In this document: positions 9,265 to 20,868 of the stretch, one piece after another
How positions within the stretch are numbered: position 1 is the stretch's first letter
How the letters are laid out: every line of letters begins with the position of its first letter
NCBI GenBank assembly: GCA_015501585.1
Contig: JADNRY010000822.1
Coordinates: 1-24,983 of the forward strand
DNA from: Rhodocollybia butyracea
Lineage: Eukaryota > Basidiomycota > Agaricomycetes > Agaricales > Omphalotaceae
Length of the DNA: 24,983 nucleotides
Direction: 5' to 3'
Translations under genes and position numbers: made by a program
The notes under the pieces: generated by a model
The model's input: the letters and a program-made list of their open reading frames with translations, nothing else
Database searches by the model: none
What the model was told of the DNA's origin: nothing

Positions 9265-9455
9265 CATATTGTATTTTAGTGAGAATGGGCGAATTAATAA
9301 TAACCGACCAGAAATGGGGCCTGGCTCCAGAAGTGATGGGACTTGGTATTTAAGTGAAAATGGCCGAGTGATGGTATCCCCTCCCGGCTCCGTGGGCATA
9401 AAGGTCTCTGGTGCTGAGGGTAGATCCTGGTATTTGAGTTCAAAGGGATGGATAG
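9265..9455 (-). repeat. Threefold degenerate repeat encoding SLKY-type motif
   Basis: Three units of about 33 bp spaced about 80 bp apart encode HPFELKYQDLPS, RPFSLKYQVPS and RPFSLKYNMPS on the minus strand. Differences fall mostly at wobble positions. Because the antisense frame (YLSENGR) shares the same wobble positions, the strand cannot be proven from substitutions alone. The adjacent helix exon supports minus. Confidence 0.6.
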
Positions 9456-10242
9456 TAGTCGCTGGATTGGAGTCTGCCACTGTGTTCACAATAGCCCGCT
9501 CCAGATCTGGAGCCAGTGGCTCAATGCTGTCCCGGCTAGTATTTGTGCCTTCAGTGAATTGAGAGGGCTGCACATCGACTTCAACTAATCCTATGCGTAC
9601 AAGAATGAGTGCTGAAGTGATGGCCTAGTGGGAAACCAAAAGTCAGCTGTGTTCCATTACGAGTCCTGAATGTAATGAAGGCTCGTCCTTATGGCCGGTT
9701 TCGCATGGGAATTTTGTCCCAATTGGTTTTGATGGTGTCCAAATTAAGCTAAGCAGAATTGTTTCGCCTTATTTGGGATGTCAAAGCGCCTGTCATGTGA
9801 TTTTGTGAATTTACCTTCAGCGCTCAACAACAAGTTCAATGCTTCTCATGATCACTGCACTTTTCGCAGCTCCCAGTTGCCTGTTATTCCTTGTTGCGCC
9901 ACTTACTCTCTTTATTCGCATCCTACCGCTTACTGCGTGGCAGTGCGACCACATTTACCTAGCGCATCGATGCATCTGACTGATACCGAACCATCCTCTT
10001 GACATTTTTTCCTGCATTAAATGCCGCTGCAGTTCTGTCTCTTACATGCATGAGCAAATTCTCAGTGCAGTAGATTCTTTTTTGCCACACGATGTTTATA
10101 TATATCTCATCCTGTTTTGTACCCCGCACTTTACTTCCTCGGGTTTTTACTTTTCGTCAGTGGCGGTTGAAGCCTCTTTCGGTGTATTTAATGGTTCCAT
10201 CGACAACTTCGATATTTACTGCCCTTTCTAACCTCAGACAAA

Positions 10243-10592
10243 ATGCCTTCCTTTACTTCTTGTGAGTGTATTCGGGTATCCCTTGCATTCCTCACACTGA
10301 TTTTTCTTTCATAGTGCCTACCGAGCTCACCACCAAAATTTTGTGAATTTATGTCGCTTTCTACATCGATCCTTCATTTGACATCACTCGTGATCCATTG
10401 AATGATAGCAGCGCCCTCGAACTTCAGCATCTTTCCAACCAAAAAGAGCTCCTTTCCATGCTTACGGTTTGCCGGACATTCACTGCTGTGTTGCCTCTGC
10501 TTATATTCCAGCGGGTCAATATCTTTTCAACCAGAGCAGTCACCAGCTTCCATCACGCTGTTTGTTCTCACTTGGGAGAGTGTATTGGATAA
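10243..10592 (+). pseudogene. F-box-like protein fragment
   Basis: ATG at 10243 (MPSFTSL...) with a good 53-bp intron (10262-10314, gtgagt...catag) joins to LPTELTTKIL, which looks like the start of an F-box-type helix. A TGA follows (a CGA-to-TGA change would explain it). Then come IYVAFYIDPSFDITRD and KELLSMLTVCRTF...LPLLIFQRVNIF, in the style of basidiomycete F-box/LRR proteins. The frame ends at 10592; a one-base shift would extend it to 10671. Full-length relatives are several hundred residues, so this is a truncated copy. It lies in the swollen last intron of the minus-strand membrane gene. Family assignment is by style, not by a complete domain. Confidence 0.5.
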
Positions 10593-11946
10593 TATGAGTA
10601 TCAGAAATGTTAATATGTTATTGGGCCCAGGCACGTACTTACCTTCTGCTGTGATGTACTGCAGAGTGTAGTCTACATTTCATACCTAGTCTCTTCCAGG
10701 ACTCGTACCTGCCACGCGCTTGCGCGATGGCCCACACTCGCAAGTTATTGGCAGTACTTATGGGAAGATATGCTACTATTACTTACAGCTACCTGCGTGA
10801 GGGCACAGATACTGAGAATCCGGGGACCACCTGAAGCCACCTCTTCAAGATCAAATCCAGCTCCTAGGAACTTTGAAGATGTCTCCACGTTTAGCACCAA
10901 TGCTACACCCAAAAAGATGGGCAGTAGCAGCCCAGATTCTAGACTATACAAGTGTTAGTCAAAGTGTCCAGATTGTGTTACAATAACCATCCATACAAAA
11001 TTTCCATAAGTTTCTGAGCGTACTTTGAGAACTTTTTCCAAGCGATTTCTCTGTTTGATGGTTTAGCCACCAAAGTCTAGATGCTGTAGGAGCAACCAGG
11101 AGAGCAATTGATATATGCAGCAGACAATGATTTGCAGTCAAACCTAGCAGGGCTGTGAGCACGATCCCCTACAGCGATCTCGGAAGGACATAAATGAAAA
11201 AGAAAAGGCCATTTTCTCCTTCATTTGCCCCCCGTAGATAGATTCCAATGGCTGTGAACACATTAATGATCGGAGCTATTACACAACTTCAAGCTGGACT
11301 TTGACATCTACCAAAGTTGCTAATATACCCAGGGCAGGTAGAAGGATAACGGTTTTGCTTCCATTCCACAAAACAATAACATCGATGCATCTGAAATTCA
11401 GATTCGAGAAAAATTGGAACAAAAAATTGGAACATAGGACTTTTCCAACTTACCAACATCAAATCATCGAGTGTACTTTCAAAACATCCATCCTGAGTAA
11501 GATTGGATTCAATATGTATAGACAAAAACACAAACCTGGTGATAAAGAAGATCCATGTTGTTGCCATACAAGACCTGTTCTTAATCAAAAGGGATGGACT
11601 GGCAAAGAACGTCAATGATCTTGACCTTGCTGAGGGGCAAGGAAAAGATGTATGCAAAAAGAGCAATTCATTGGAAAATTAAATCGAGCACAACCAAACA
11701 AGTGGTCAGCAGGAAAAACAAGAGAGTTGTTATTACATATAGATTCCTTGGCATGCTTTTGCCGGAAGACATAGATGCTGAGGCAAAGATACTCAAACAT
11801 GTTCCTATAATTATGAACTTTTAGCTTCACAAAAAGAATGAGTGTGTCCGAGCGAAACTCGGTGCTCACCATAAAGAAGGAGTTCCAACTTCCGGATAAT
11901 GGGCAATGTTAGTAATGGTCGCAGAATCCGTACTTCTACCACTCAC

Positions 11947-12894
11947 TGCAACTGGAAGAAGAAGTGACAGAAAAAGTTGAAACTGGATAGAAGATTTAAT
12001 ATCTTCGGGCCATTGCTCAAGTGGGCAACTCATTATTGTCTGAGTCCTAGTGATGGGAGGGCCGGGTCAGTGACCCTTGACCCGGCCCGACCCAGCTAAG
12101 GTCGGCCCGGCCCTTGCAGAGGGTCAATGAGGGTCAACGGCCAGGGTCAGGATTTTGCTGACCCCTGGCCTGGGTCTTGACCTTGGGCCAAGATCAAGTC
12201 TAAAGCTCATGCCTGGGTTCTCTTGAGTGTTGAATGTTTTATTCTTAATAGCTTGAGGCTACTAGTAAATGTACATAGTCCACTTGTTAACTTAGCCCAT
12301 GAGTAAGCACAGAGAACTGTAAATTTAATACACTGCCCATCAGCTTGTTGACACATGAGTGCACAAAATGCAAGACCAGCAAGAATTCACAGTCAAATCT
12401 CTTCTTATGTTGTAACCTATCAGATAGAGTACTTATCTAATATTCTGCTTGAGATTTTCATTGAAGTAGTAACTAGTATGAACCATTTCAGATAAGTTCA
12501 TGACCTGTAGTCCTGCGCAGCTGGTGCATCTGCGTTTGCTGTAATTTTGACCATCCAAAGTTACCCTAGTGATGTTCTTGGTGATGTTCAGGCTGAGACT
12601 TTCAATTTGTGGATGCGTCGGGAGCTCAGGTTATGCCTCGGAATTTCGCGCTGCCAGTCAAATCTCTATGAAACTTGAATTGTACTAAGGTAGCCATTAC
12701 TTACAGTGGACCTGTTACCATCTCCGAGTCTGTCCTCTACCTTCTCTTCAGGAGTTGAGGTCGCTGCCTGCTCGGGTAATAGTAACTGGAAACTGGCCGC
12801 ATTCGGTCGTTAGCCTGAGTTACCAAGTATCTAGTATCTGTCCATCATTTGTATTCAGGCGTGTGAGAAGGTGATATATTGCAGATGCTAATAG
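11947..12894. other. Interval between the head-to-head membrane paralogues
   Basis: Holds the GGGTCA/TGACCC repeat patch and otherwise no recognisable coding sequence. It would include the promoter region of copy A and the missing 5' exons of copy B, which I could not identify. Confidence 0.4.
12053..12192. repeat. GGGTCA/TGACCC-rich repeat patch
   Basis: About 140 bp, GC-rich against an AT-rich background, with the hexamer GGGTCA four times and its complement TGACCC three times, plus several GGCCCGG stretches. The local inverted arrangement could fold strongly. Such patches recall ends of basidiomycete DNA transposons. No matching second end was found. Confidence 0.5.
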
Positions 12895-14005
12895 TATGTC
12901 TAATGGACTAAAAATGGTAGTTCTGCGTCTTCCCCAGTTCTACGTATGTCCCCAATGTGTCCCGTTCTTCCGAGCTGATCATACTTTTGCTGGGCACATA
13001 TCTGACGCAAAATGGGACGCGTCGGTTTTCCTTTTATCTACTTACAGTTGAATACAAAATTGTAGACGGAGTGGCGATTTGTAAAACTCAATCCTTCCGC
13101 CCTTCAACAGACTGCAGCGCTGGTGCCTGGTGGTGACCGACGTTACGATTATTCTTCTGCATCTATGATCTGTTCGGATGCCACTCCACAGCATTTAGGC
13201 TCTCAGGCGGTGGTTGAGTCGACAGATAGAGAGACTCCTTGAAAAATGTCCTGGGAGTACAGTTCGAAGCCGTACGGTAATCTTGTAACACTCAATCTAG
13301 ATTTGACTCATTTCTATTTATAACTTTGCCTTGAATCTGGACTCGCCCGCCGTCTTTTTGGGTCTGGCATTGGCAAATGAACGTCGCCATTGTTAGATAC
13401 TAGGGTGGAACTGGTGCTCCGGTTCCAGAAGATGGTATACCAATTAGGGCTCGGATGTATTAAGGGTATGTGCGCTCACGCAGATTGCCGTAAGTAACGC
13501 TGAGTATCTATAAGCTACTCTGGAGCCGGCTAATTCTGACTTCTCCCCAGGCCATTGCCTCAACGCTGATCCTGGTGCGCATCGGATTAGGAGTTGATGT
13601 ACAACTTACGCAGTTCCTGAAGGCACACGTCGTACAAATGTGGCAACCCCAGATCTGGAGCAGGTTCTCATGGATGATTCCAATCCAGTTACCATCTATC
13701 TTTTTTCGCTGGAATACTATAACATCCACCCTCTGGTGAGGATTCTACTTGAGCAAGGGGGTATCATCAGTAGACCTGGGGACTGCATTGTGTCTCAAAT
13801 ACAAATACCATCACCTGGCGGTTTCACTTCCAGAGCCACTGAGTCACAATCTTGCTACATGTCAAGAACCGGTCTTGACAACAGTAAGCGTCTGGAGCTG
13901 CTAACTGCAACAAGGGGCAAACAAGGGGCGAGTTTCGTAGTAATGGATCTGGCAATTGATAGTAGATACTCGATATTTAAATTGTACGAAGTCATACATG
14001 CGTAA
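12895..14005 (+). pseudogene. Seven-helix membrane protein, copy B (decayed)
   Basis: The plus-strand paralogue of copy A. Segments align in order. After a 3' splice site at 12894 there is a decayed RC-type helix start. Near 12990-13050 a decayed GRVGFPFIYL-like segment follows. Near 13330-13400 is AVFLGLALANE. CALTQIA precedes a clean 61-bp intron (13490-13550), and AIASTLILVRIGL follows. The tail (TPDLEQVL...DSNPVTIYLFSLEYYN) matches the DSNPATTI...FELKYQ part of copy A, and the frame runs to a stop at 14003-14005. There are stops in the first exons and damaged splice sites. The 5' exons were not found between 12000 and 12890. Function is unknown; membrane topology is inferred. Confidence 0.55.
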
Positions 14006-14375
14006 CAACGAGCTCTGATCAGTTCTGAATCTACTAGTTCGACTATACTTTATAGATAGATTGCTTCGAGGCGCTGCAAAAATGGATACAATTATGAGTT
14101 TGAGACCTGTGGTCGAGCACGTGACGTTCCGAAATGAGTCAGCAGATTTCGACGCGTGTGTCACGCAACGTCACAATCTTTTCTCTTTCCATCACTGTCC
14201 TCATGCGGGGACAAACACTATCTTATCACGTTGAAAACCTCGAGGATTGCCTACTGTATGGCCTCCCATACCTCGATGTAGATTACAGACTGCGTCAATC
14301 TTCCAGCAATCATACAATTAGCAAGGCTCAAGCAGTCGAGCGATTCTAAAGCCCTGTCCGAATCCGAAACGAAAA
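14006..14375 (+). other. Short intergenic stretch upstream of the SNF2-RING gene
   Basis: No recognised gene. A 71-codon frame (14134-14349) resembles nothing I know. This interval should contain the promoter of the gene that follows. Confidence 0.4.
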
Positions 14376-17300
14376 ATGAAGCATCAGTAGAAAACGTGCT
14401 CGATCCCGTCTTTATCTCCACCGTCTTCTCGAAGTAAACGAAGCAAGACCTCAGAAGGCGCTTTGTTCGTGATGATAATAACCCCTGTCCGAATATGGAT
14501 ATCCACACCTAGAAGGTTTTGACTTTCTCATCGTGAGGGGCAAGAGAGGCTCCTGCGCTACGGCACATTGTTGAATTGACTATACCAAGTCGATTCCGGA
14601 TGAAGATCATCTAAGGTTTTCTGCCTCGGACGCGTGGAAGGCAGAAGAAGAGTGGTTTGAAAGAGAGTTGTCAGATCTCAGCGCAGAATGTTTGGAACCG
14701 ATGTCTATAGAATTGGGGAAAGTTGAAATAGTCAAGTATCGCAGTCGGTATGTCATTACCCTTGAGCACGATGGTTGGCCACAGTGCCTTCTGCAATCCC
14801 GACAACCTTGACAGTGGTTCCTTGGGTCTTCCACGGGAGTCAGAGAATCTCATCAACTGCATTCATATAATGTCTCTAGATGGGAGGGCAAGAATAACAC
14901 GCGTTTGAAGCTTGTCATTATCCCCGGCAAGGAGACTGCTTCCGACTCCATCTCGAACTTTCGTGTCATTCGTTGCTCCTACCATCTTCGAGCCGCCTCC
15001 AACCGGAAGCAACGATATACAGCTACAGTCGAAGATGCGCAACGACGTATCCTGCTATTCCTTTTCCCTCCTAGCCCTTCTCCTCCTTCGTTCCAAGGCA
15101 CTGTCAATATTCCATTCTACTATTCTATTCTTGGTCCTGCACCTTCTAGCTTCTCAGTCGCCGAAATGGCCATGCAACTGCCGCCTTCTTCCCACTCTTC
15201 TTCCTTTTCAGAGGCGCACGGTCGGCTGGCTTCTGGAGAGAGAAGGAATGACTGTGTCAAACGATGGTAAAATCATTCCGAAACGAAATGCTGGGTTTAC
15301 ATTTTGGCTTGCTGTGGATGTGAATGGCGAAGAATGGTTCCTTCATCGACTGTCCGGCGCCTTCGTCTAGAAGCACCAATTTCGGATAACGATGTAGCAC
15401 CTGGTGGTATTCTGGCTGAAGAACCGGGTTGGGAAGACGATTGAAACGATTTCGCTTGTATTACTCAACCCGGCCCTTCCACAGTTTAATCCTTCAGTTA
15501 CACGCTGGGACCCTGAAGCTGAGCTCGATGTCAAAGCTATCAAGTGCGCATGAGAAATCTTTCAAGGTTTATATTAATCTCATCGTTATGACTATTAAGT
15601 CTACCTTGATTGTTACACCAGCTACTCTTGCTACTCAATGGTTTGACGAATTAAAGGCCACGCTCCTAGCCTCAAGGTTTTGGTATACGATGGCTGGAAT
15701 AATGTCAAAGTTCCTATCACACTGCTCAGATCGAAAAGGTACGACAAGAACGACAGCAGGCAAAGTCAAAGGCAAAGAAGAAATCTGCCAGAGCTGGTAC
15801 GAAAGCTGAAGCCGAAGCTAACATCAAAAGAAGAAGGGAAAGGCCACTGCAGTTGATGCCCACACGATGGATATGGAGACCGATGAAGTTATGGATTGGT
15901 GCACCTATGTTCACCAGTTCGACGTCGTGATCACGACTTACAACGTCCTTCAAAGTGACTTGAATGTTGCCAGAGCTCCTCCAACACGGCCAGACGAGAT
16001 GGCGTGGTGTATGTTAATGTTGAGAGACCGCGTTCACCGCTTATATTGGTCGAGTGGGCCCGAGGTGAGTAGCTAATTGTTCTAACAATAAAATCTGACT
16101 CAAACTTGCTTATAAGTGGTGATGGATGAAGTACAAATGGCCGGTGGAGCAAAGATTGAGTGAGTTTTCATTTAACACGCGCTACTACTCCTAACCTGAT
16201 CGTATATCTAGGGACATGGTATCACTAATTCCTCGACGCTCATCCCTGGCAGTGTCCGGAACACCCGCACGCGTTCAAGTATCGGACTTGTCGCATGTGC
16301 TCAAGTATGCAGCTTCTCTGCTCTTTTCCTGAATTTATATTAAGAGACTATAGATTCTTACGATTCAATATGGAAAATCGTCACTGGACGACTGCTCCAG
16401 CCAGGCTATGCATCGAACTTTTACGATCTTTTCAAGTATTATTCTGTTCGGTAAGCCACTCTTGGCCTCATTGGCATCGCTCCCTTTCTAATTCGATGTT
16501 CAGGTCCATGAAATCGCAAGTTTCACACGAGTTGACCATTCCCCAGCAGACACGATTTTTGGTCGGCATCGAGCTGGGGCGAGTCGAACATTTGGTACGA
16601 GGCTATCAATGTTCAAGTTTTGAATCTATTTTCCGACAGCAGTATACAACAGGTATACGACCAGTCGTTAGAAGTCATCCTGAACGATCTAGGTCTTGAT
16701 GCGAGGGTGTTGCAGCGTCTGACGGCTGGGAAGTTGATAGCGCCTTGCTTAGATCGTCTATCCGTCGTCTGCGCGGAATCTGTACCCATCCCAGGTCAGT
16801 TTTTCGGAGCCCTTTCTACATGCCTTTGTTGACCGGAATTCAGGTGGGACAACTTGTGGGCCAGAATGAACGACTTTACAAGCCCGGAGTTTTGAAGACT
16901 ATGGGGATGTCTTAGAGGTCAGTATCAAAATTTGTCTTCTCGCCCTTTGGCATGATGGCAGCGTTATCGTTCCAGAACATGAAGGACCAGAACTGGCGAA
17001 ATATTCTCGACGATTGGAGATCGAAAGTTAGTTTCGGTATGGTTAAAATCGAGCTTGACTGATTTTCTCAACGTTTTCCATAGATCCAAGTTCTAATCAA
17101 AGTCGCTCAGCTGAAGCATTTAAACACCAAGCTTTGAATCGTTTCCAGCCCGTTCTCGACTGTTTACTTTTAGCCAAAAGGAAGCCGAATTGATGATCGC
17201 TGAGATCGAAAAGGCCATCGCTGAACACGACATTCAAGGAGAAGCACTTAAAAAGGAAGCTGCTGAACAGCGGGCAGCACTGGATCAAAATCGTGCATCT

Positions 17301-20300
17301 AGTTCCTCAGGCAAGGGCAAAGCAAAACAGAGATCCGTATCGCCTCTCTCCCAGGATGAGATGGATGAAGACGAAGACGACGATCTTGGTCTGCCAAGAC
17401 TCCTGCTGGAAAGGAGCATGGAGACAAACGGCGTGCTCTCATACATCGTCTCCGTGAAGCTCGTATCCAGTACCATCGAGTCAAGTTTTTACAGGGTGAT
17501 GCTATCATAATCTTGGTACCAAGTACACTGCTCAAGAGGATGACGCTTATGCATCTGCTGAAGTCATTCGTCGGAATCTCCTGAAATGCAAGTGTACTTC
17601 GAATCGACGGAAGGAATTTCTACTGACGTGGCATTTTCCGTTCTCAGCTACTGAACAGGACGCCAAGGATGGAATGGCTTTGTTAAAGCTCGACCTCATT
17701 GGTGGCAGGTCAGGTGTAGACAAGGAAAGCCTACTGATACCAGTCCTTATTTGGAAGAAGGAGGTATTAGATCAGCGGATTTGGTGAGGAGTTCGTTTTA
17801 TTCAGCTAGACCATTGCTTATCCTCGGTATACAGATCGAAGAACTGCACGAACTAATTGAAAACGTTCTCAACGAGGTATGTAGATCTTGATGCTCAATC
17901 TTCACACCCTTTCTGACGCATCTCTCGAAGCAAACTGAGCTTTTGTGGGAATGCGGTCTAAAATTCACGAGCTCCTCACCAGAACTCACTTCTGGAGACG
18001 ATGATGCTGATGGTCAGGAATACCAGCGCACGCTCGACAACAAGGTGAAGCGGAAACATACTTGCAAGCTTATGCGCACTTCTTGCCGACCGCCGGGAAG
18101 CTCTTACCAACGAACGAACTCTCTTGGCTGCTCATGATGCAAAGTAAGCGCAAGCTGGATCTCAAGAGCGATCTGACCTACATGTTGATAGGGAAACGAA
18201 GCAACGAATAACCAAGGCTGCTCTAAAGCTATGGCGTGGACACATTAGATATACCGCTGACATCGACATACAGCCCGAGCATGAAGTCCTCTTTAAACAA
18301 CTGTCCGATCAAAGAAAAGCTTTGCTTCTTGATTTGAATGGTCGTGCCGTTAGAAGCGTAAGTGATTTATCTAGTACAAGTCTTTGATGCTGCTAAACTG
18401 ATGTACAGATCCTTGTCAACTTGACTGGAGCACACTCTCGGACTGCTCAAAACGATCCCGAGAGACTCCTACTAACCGTAGCTATCGCAGATTTGCGTAA
18501 ACTGATCGGCTCTCAGCGTCAGTGCTTGCTCACTTTTATCTTTTTGTTTTCCTCATATTGAATTCACCACAGAGACAATGATGGACAAGGTGAGCGCAGA
18601 TCTCGCGCTCTTCCGAAAGGCTTCAACAGCGGGTGCTGTATTTCCGGCAACTACAAGAGATCTCCGATTCTGTTGCCGACGTTGAATTCGAAGGGACGAA
18701 AGAAGACGCTCTAAATTACTCGGAAAAGGAGATTAAAGATTTAGACTCGCAGATCACTGCTAAGAGGGCTCACTACGATATCTCAACCATCTTGTTAAAA
18801 GCAACGAGGAAGAGAAATGGACGAGAAGACAAGCTGTGTGTCTTGTGCCGCTGTGACTTTGAAAGAGGTTTCATTACTACATGGTAAGCTGTATGTTGTC
18901 CGCGTGAACCTTATCTGACGCATTATGATCAGCGCGCACATCTTTTGTGAGGGTTGCCTCAAAGAGTGGATGGGTAAAAAAGATGGAAAAACTTGCCCTG
19001 TTTGTCGGTGAGTTTGAGATATCAATATGCTGCTTTAGTTTCACCACTGAGGTCTTTTGTCAAGTGTCACTATCGATTCAGAGAATCTGCAACGTTTTAC
19101 GCTGCAAGGTCAACAACCCCCTCCGAAACCATGGTGAACGGCGAACTTATACCTACATCTCGTAGAAAAATAGAATACAACATAATTGGTGAGTGGACCA
19201 CGGTTCTCCAAATTGTTCTGACTGCAGTTTTTCTATACTCAGACGCAACGGTATTCGAAGCGGTACAATCAATGGAAGCCATCGGGGATTACGGGACCAA
19301 GATCCAGACGCTTGTTCGACATCTCTTGTATCTGAACAGGTTGATCCAGGTTCCAAAAGTATCATTTTCTCCGCTGGGCTGATTCCTTAACTAGTGGGTC
19401 TCCTTGTACGCTATTCCAACAATTCATACTGACATTCCATTTCTTCTTCAGTTCTGGAGCGGGCTTTGCATGAAAATGGTATGAGCTCGCAGGCTCCAGA
19501 ATTGGAGCTGATGTAATATTTAGGCATCATTTCAATCCGGATAGATCGAGGAACGAGAGGAGAAGGACCCGTGAAGAAATTTAGAGTCACCCAGAAATAT
19601 CTGTCCTTCTACTTCATGGGTTCGTATCTAGTGCTTGCTAGCCGTTTTATCAACTGAACATGTTGTTTCAGTGAACGGGAAAATGCGGGACTCAACGTTA
19701 CTTGCGCTTCTCGTGTGTTTTTGTTGGAGAGTGTTGTCCATCATGGGTTTGAATTCAAGGTATTTTATCGTTTCGTTTTATCCATGTGATGCAATCTTTA
19801 TTGATGTTGTACCAGCAATTGCGAGAATCGATAGATTGGTCAAACGCGAGTACCGAAGGTATGTGGTTTGAATTGATTTTCACACTTGCGAGCTCACTTT
19901 TGGATGACAGTCTATTGCTACTACGCCGAAGACACCGTTGAAAGAAATATTCTCGATCTCGCCGCTCGTCAAGGACTTTCTTTATACACCAAGGAAAACT
20001 CTGCTGGGAGTCTCAAACGTCTCGTCTTTCGCAAATGACAAACAGATTATTGACTCACCCTCAAGAAAAACACGAAAGCTGGGAAGGGTGACTTTATATC
20101 TAGTGAGTCGATGTTCCTCTGCTGGGCTCAAATACTAAGTTAAGTATTTCACCGTAGGTCGACGACATGCTGGCAATTCTTTTTCCCTCATATGTTCGAA
20201 GATGTGGAATATCTCCTACCTTCTGAAGATCTAGTCATGTCTGATGTGACGAATGTCCATGACGATGCTCAACAAGGAGGAAGCCGGACTACATGGAAAG

Positions 20301-20359
20301 GGAAAGGCAGAGCGATACAGGAGAATGCAGTAGCGGGACCGTCTAGATTACGGCGTTGA
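14376..20359 (+). CDS. SHPRH/Irc20-type SNF2 ATPase with RING E3 ligase domain
   Basis: A nuclear SNF2-family ATPase with a RING finger between the two helicase lobes, the SHPRH/Irc20 layout. Such proteins ubiquitinate substrates, including PCNA in animals, in damaged-DNA replication. The start is uncertain; ATG 14376 precedes a KRSK-rich basic region but meets an early TAG. In order: acidic N-terminal region (14590-15000); LLPFQRRTVGWLLEREGM; Walker A around 15427-15442 with one base missing; STLIVTPATLATQWFDEL; VITTYNVLQSD; DEXQ-type VMDEVQM; LAVSGTPARVQVSD; SHELTIPQQTRFLVGIEL; a long helical linker; RING CVLC...TCAHIFC...CPVC; IIFSA; GERENAGLNVTCASRVFL; AIARIDR; YYAEDTVERNILDLAARQG. The gene stops at 20357-20359. 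I place 23 introns of 45-58 bp, for example 16065-16116, 16160-16211, 18884-18932 (splits the RING), 19008-19064 and 20103-20157. About fifteen one-base shifts, mostly in homopolymers, are needed. Confidence 0.88.
18837..19007 (+). other. RING finger of the SNF2-RING protein, split by an intron
   Basis: A C3HC4 pattern is visible: CVLC, then TC with AH and FC, GC, and CPVC. The 49-bp intron 18884-18932 falls within the third Cys codon. All eight zinc ligands are present in frame, so the E3 part looks intact. Confidence 0.85.
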
Positions 20360-20868
20360 GGGAAGCCAGCCTTCTCCACACTTCATCGGGTTGCTGGGTC
20401 CTTTTTGCTTGCTTGAACTATTTTATACGTATGTACTTGTATCTGACTTGCTTGCATAGAGCATATATTGCAGATGAACAGTCTTGAACCCGTGTCCACG
20501 GCACACCTACGGAGCTCATAGTAATTCCGAATGTAGTGCTAACACAAGCGAAATAGAATTAAGGTAGAGACGTCAACGTGTCAACGTTGGACCACGGATG
20601 ATAAACAAGAAAGCATGTTAATAGCGACTTAATGATAGGCTCGTCATTGTACTTGGAAGCGAAGTAGAGGAGGATGAAGGCTAGTTTGATTGGAGAAGAT
20701 ACAGCCCCAGTTCATCGAATCCAGAAAGAATCTCGTGCAGTGAGGACCATCCCCACATTCACTTTTTTACATTATATTTAGTCGGAGGTGATGGTCTTGC
20801 CATGTTCGTTCTATATTGTTCATTTTGATTCGTGAATGGTCGATGCATGTACGGATCATTGAATCCAA
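20360..20868. other. Intergenic between convergent genes
   Basis: Contains the 3' flanks of the SNF2-RING gene (+) and the GPI-type gene (-). No coding sequence or strong structure was seen. Confidence 0.5.

Larger units (their letters stand above)
9196..11946 (-). pseudogene. Seven-helix membrane protein, copy A (decayed, intron swollen)
   Basis: Several hydrophobic exons read on the minus strand in the order expected for an uncharacterised Agaricomycete multi-helix family. They start near 11946 (a GTG stands where ATG would be) with ITNIAHYPEVGTPSL. Helix segments follow: FIIIGTCLSIFASASM and VITTLLFLLTTCLVVLDL, then VILLPALGILATLVD, then IVLTALLGLTANHCLL with a SRLWWL motif, then LESGLLLPIFLGVALVLN. 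The last of these exons ends ICALTQVA before gtaagt at 10786. The final helix (SALILVRIGL) and a cytoplasmic tail are at 9624-9196. The tail has three degenerate repeats of the RPFSLKYNMPS type (plus-strand 9265-9295, 9339-9371, 9421-9455). There are several frameshifts and stops. The last intron would be 1162 bp, against 61 bp in copy B. Linking 9624-9196 to the upstream exons is inferred from copy B. Confidence 0.65.

Noticed and set aside
9254..9562. Plus-strand 102-codon frame with YLSENGR repeats as a gene
   Set aside because: It is the antisense of the membrane-protein tail, whose upstream exon and splice site are on the minus strand.
11289..11666. 125-codon minus-strand frame as an independent protein
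   Set aside because: It crosses exons and introns of the decayed membrane gene in a mixed frame.
16595..16652. Possible intron in the SNF2-RING gene
   Set aside because: The sequence reads through as coding (NVQVLNLFSDSSIQQVYDQS) after one base shift, so no intron is needed.
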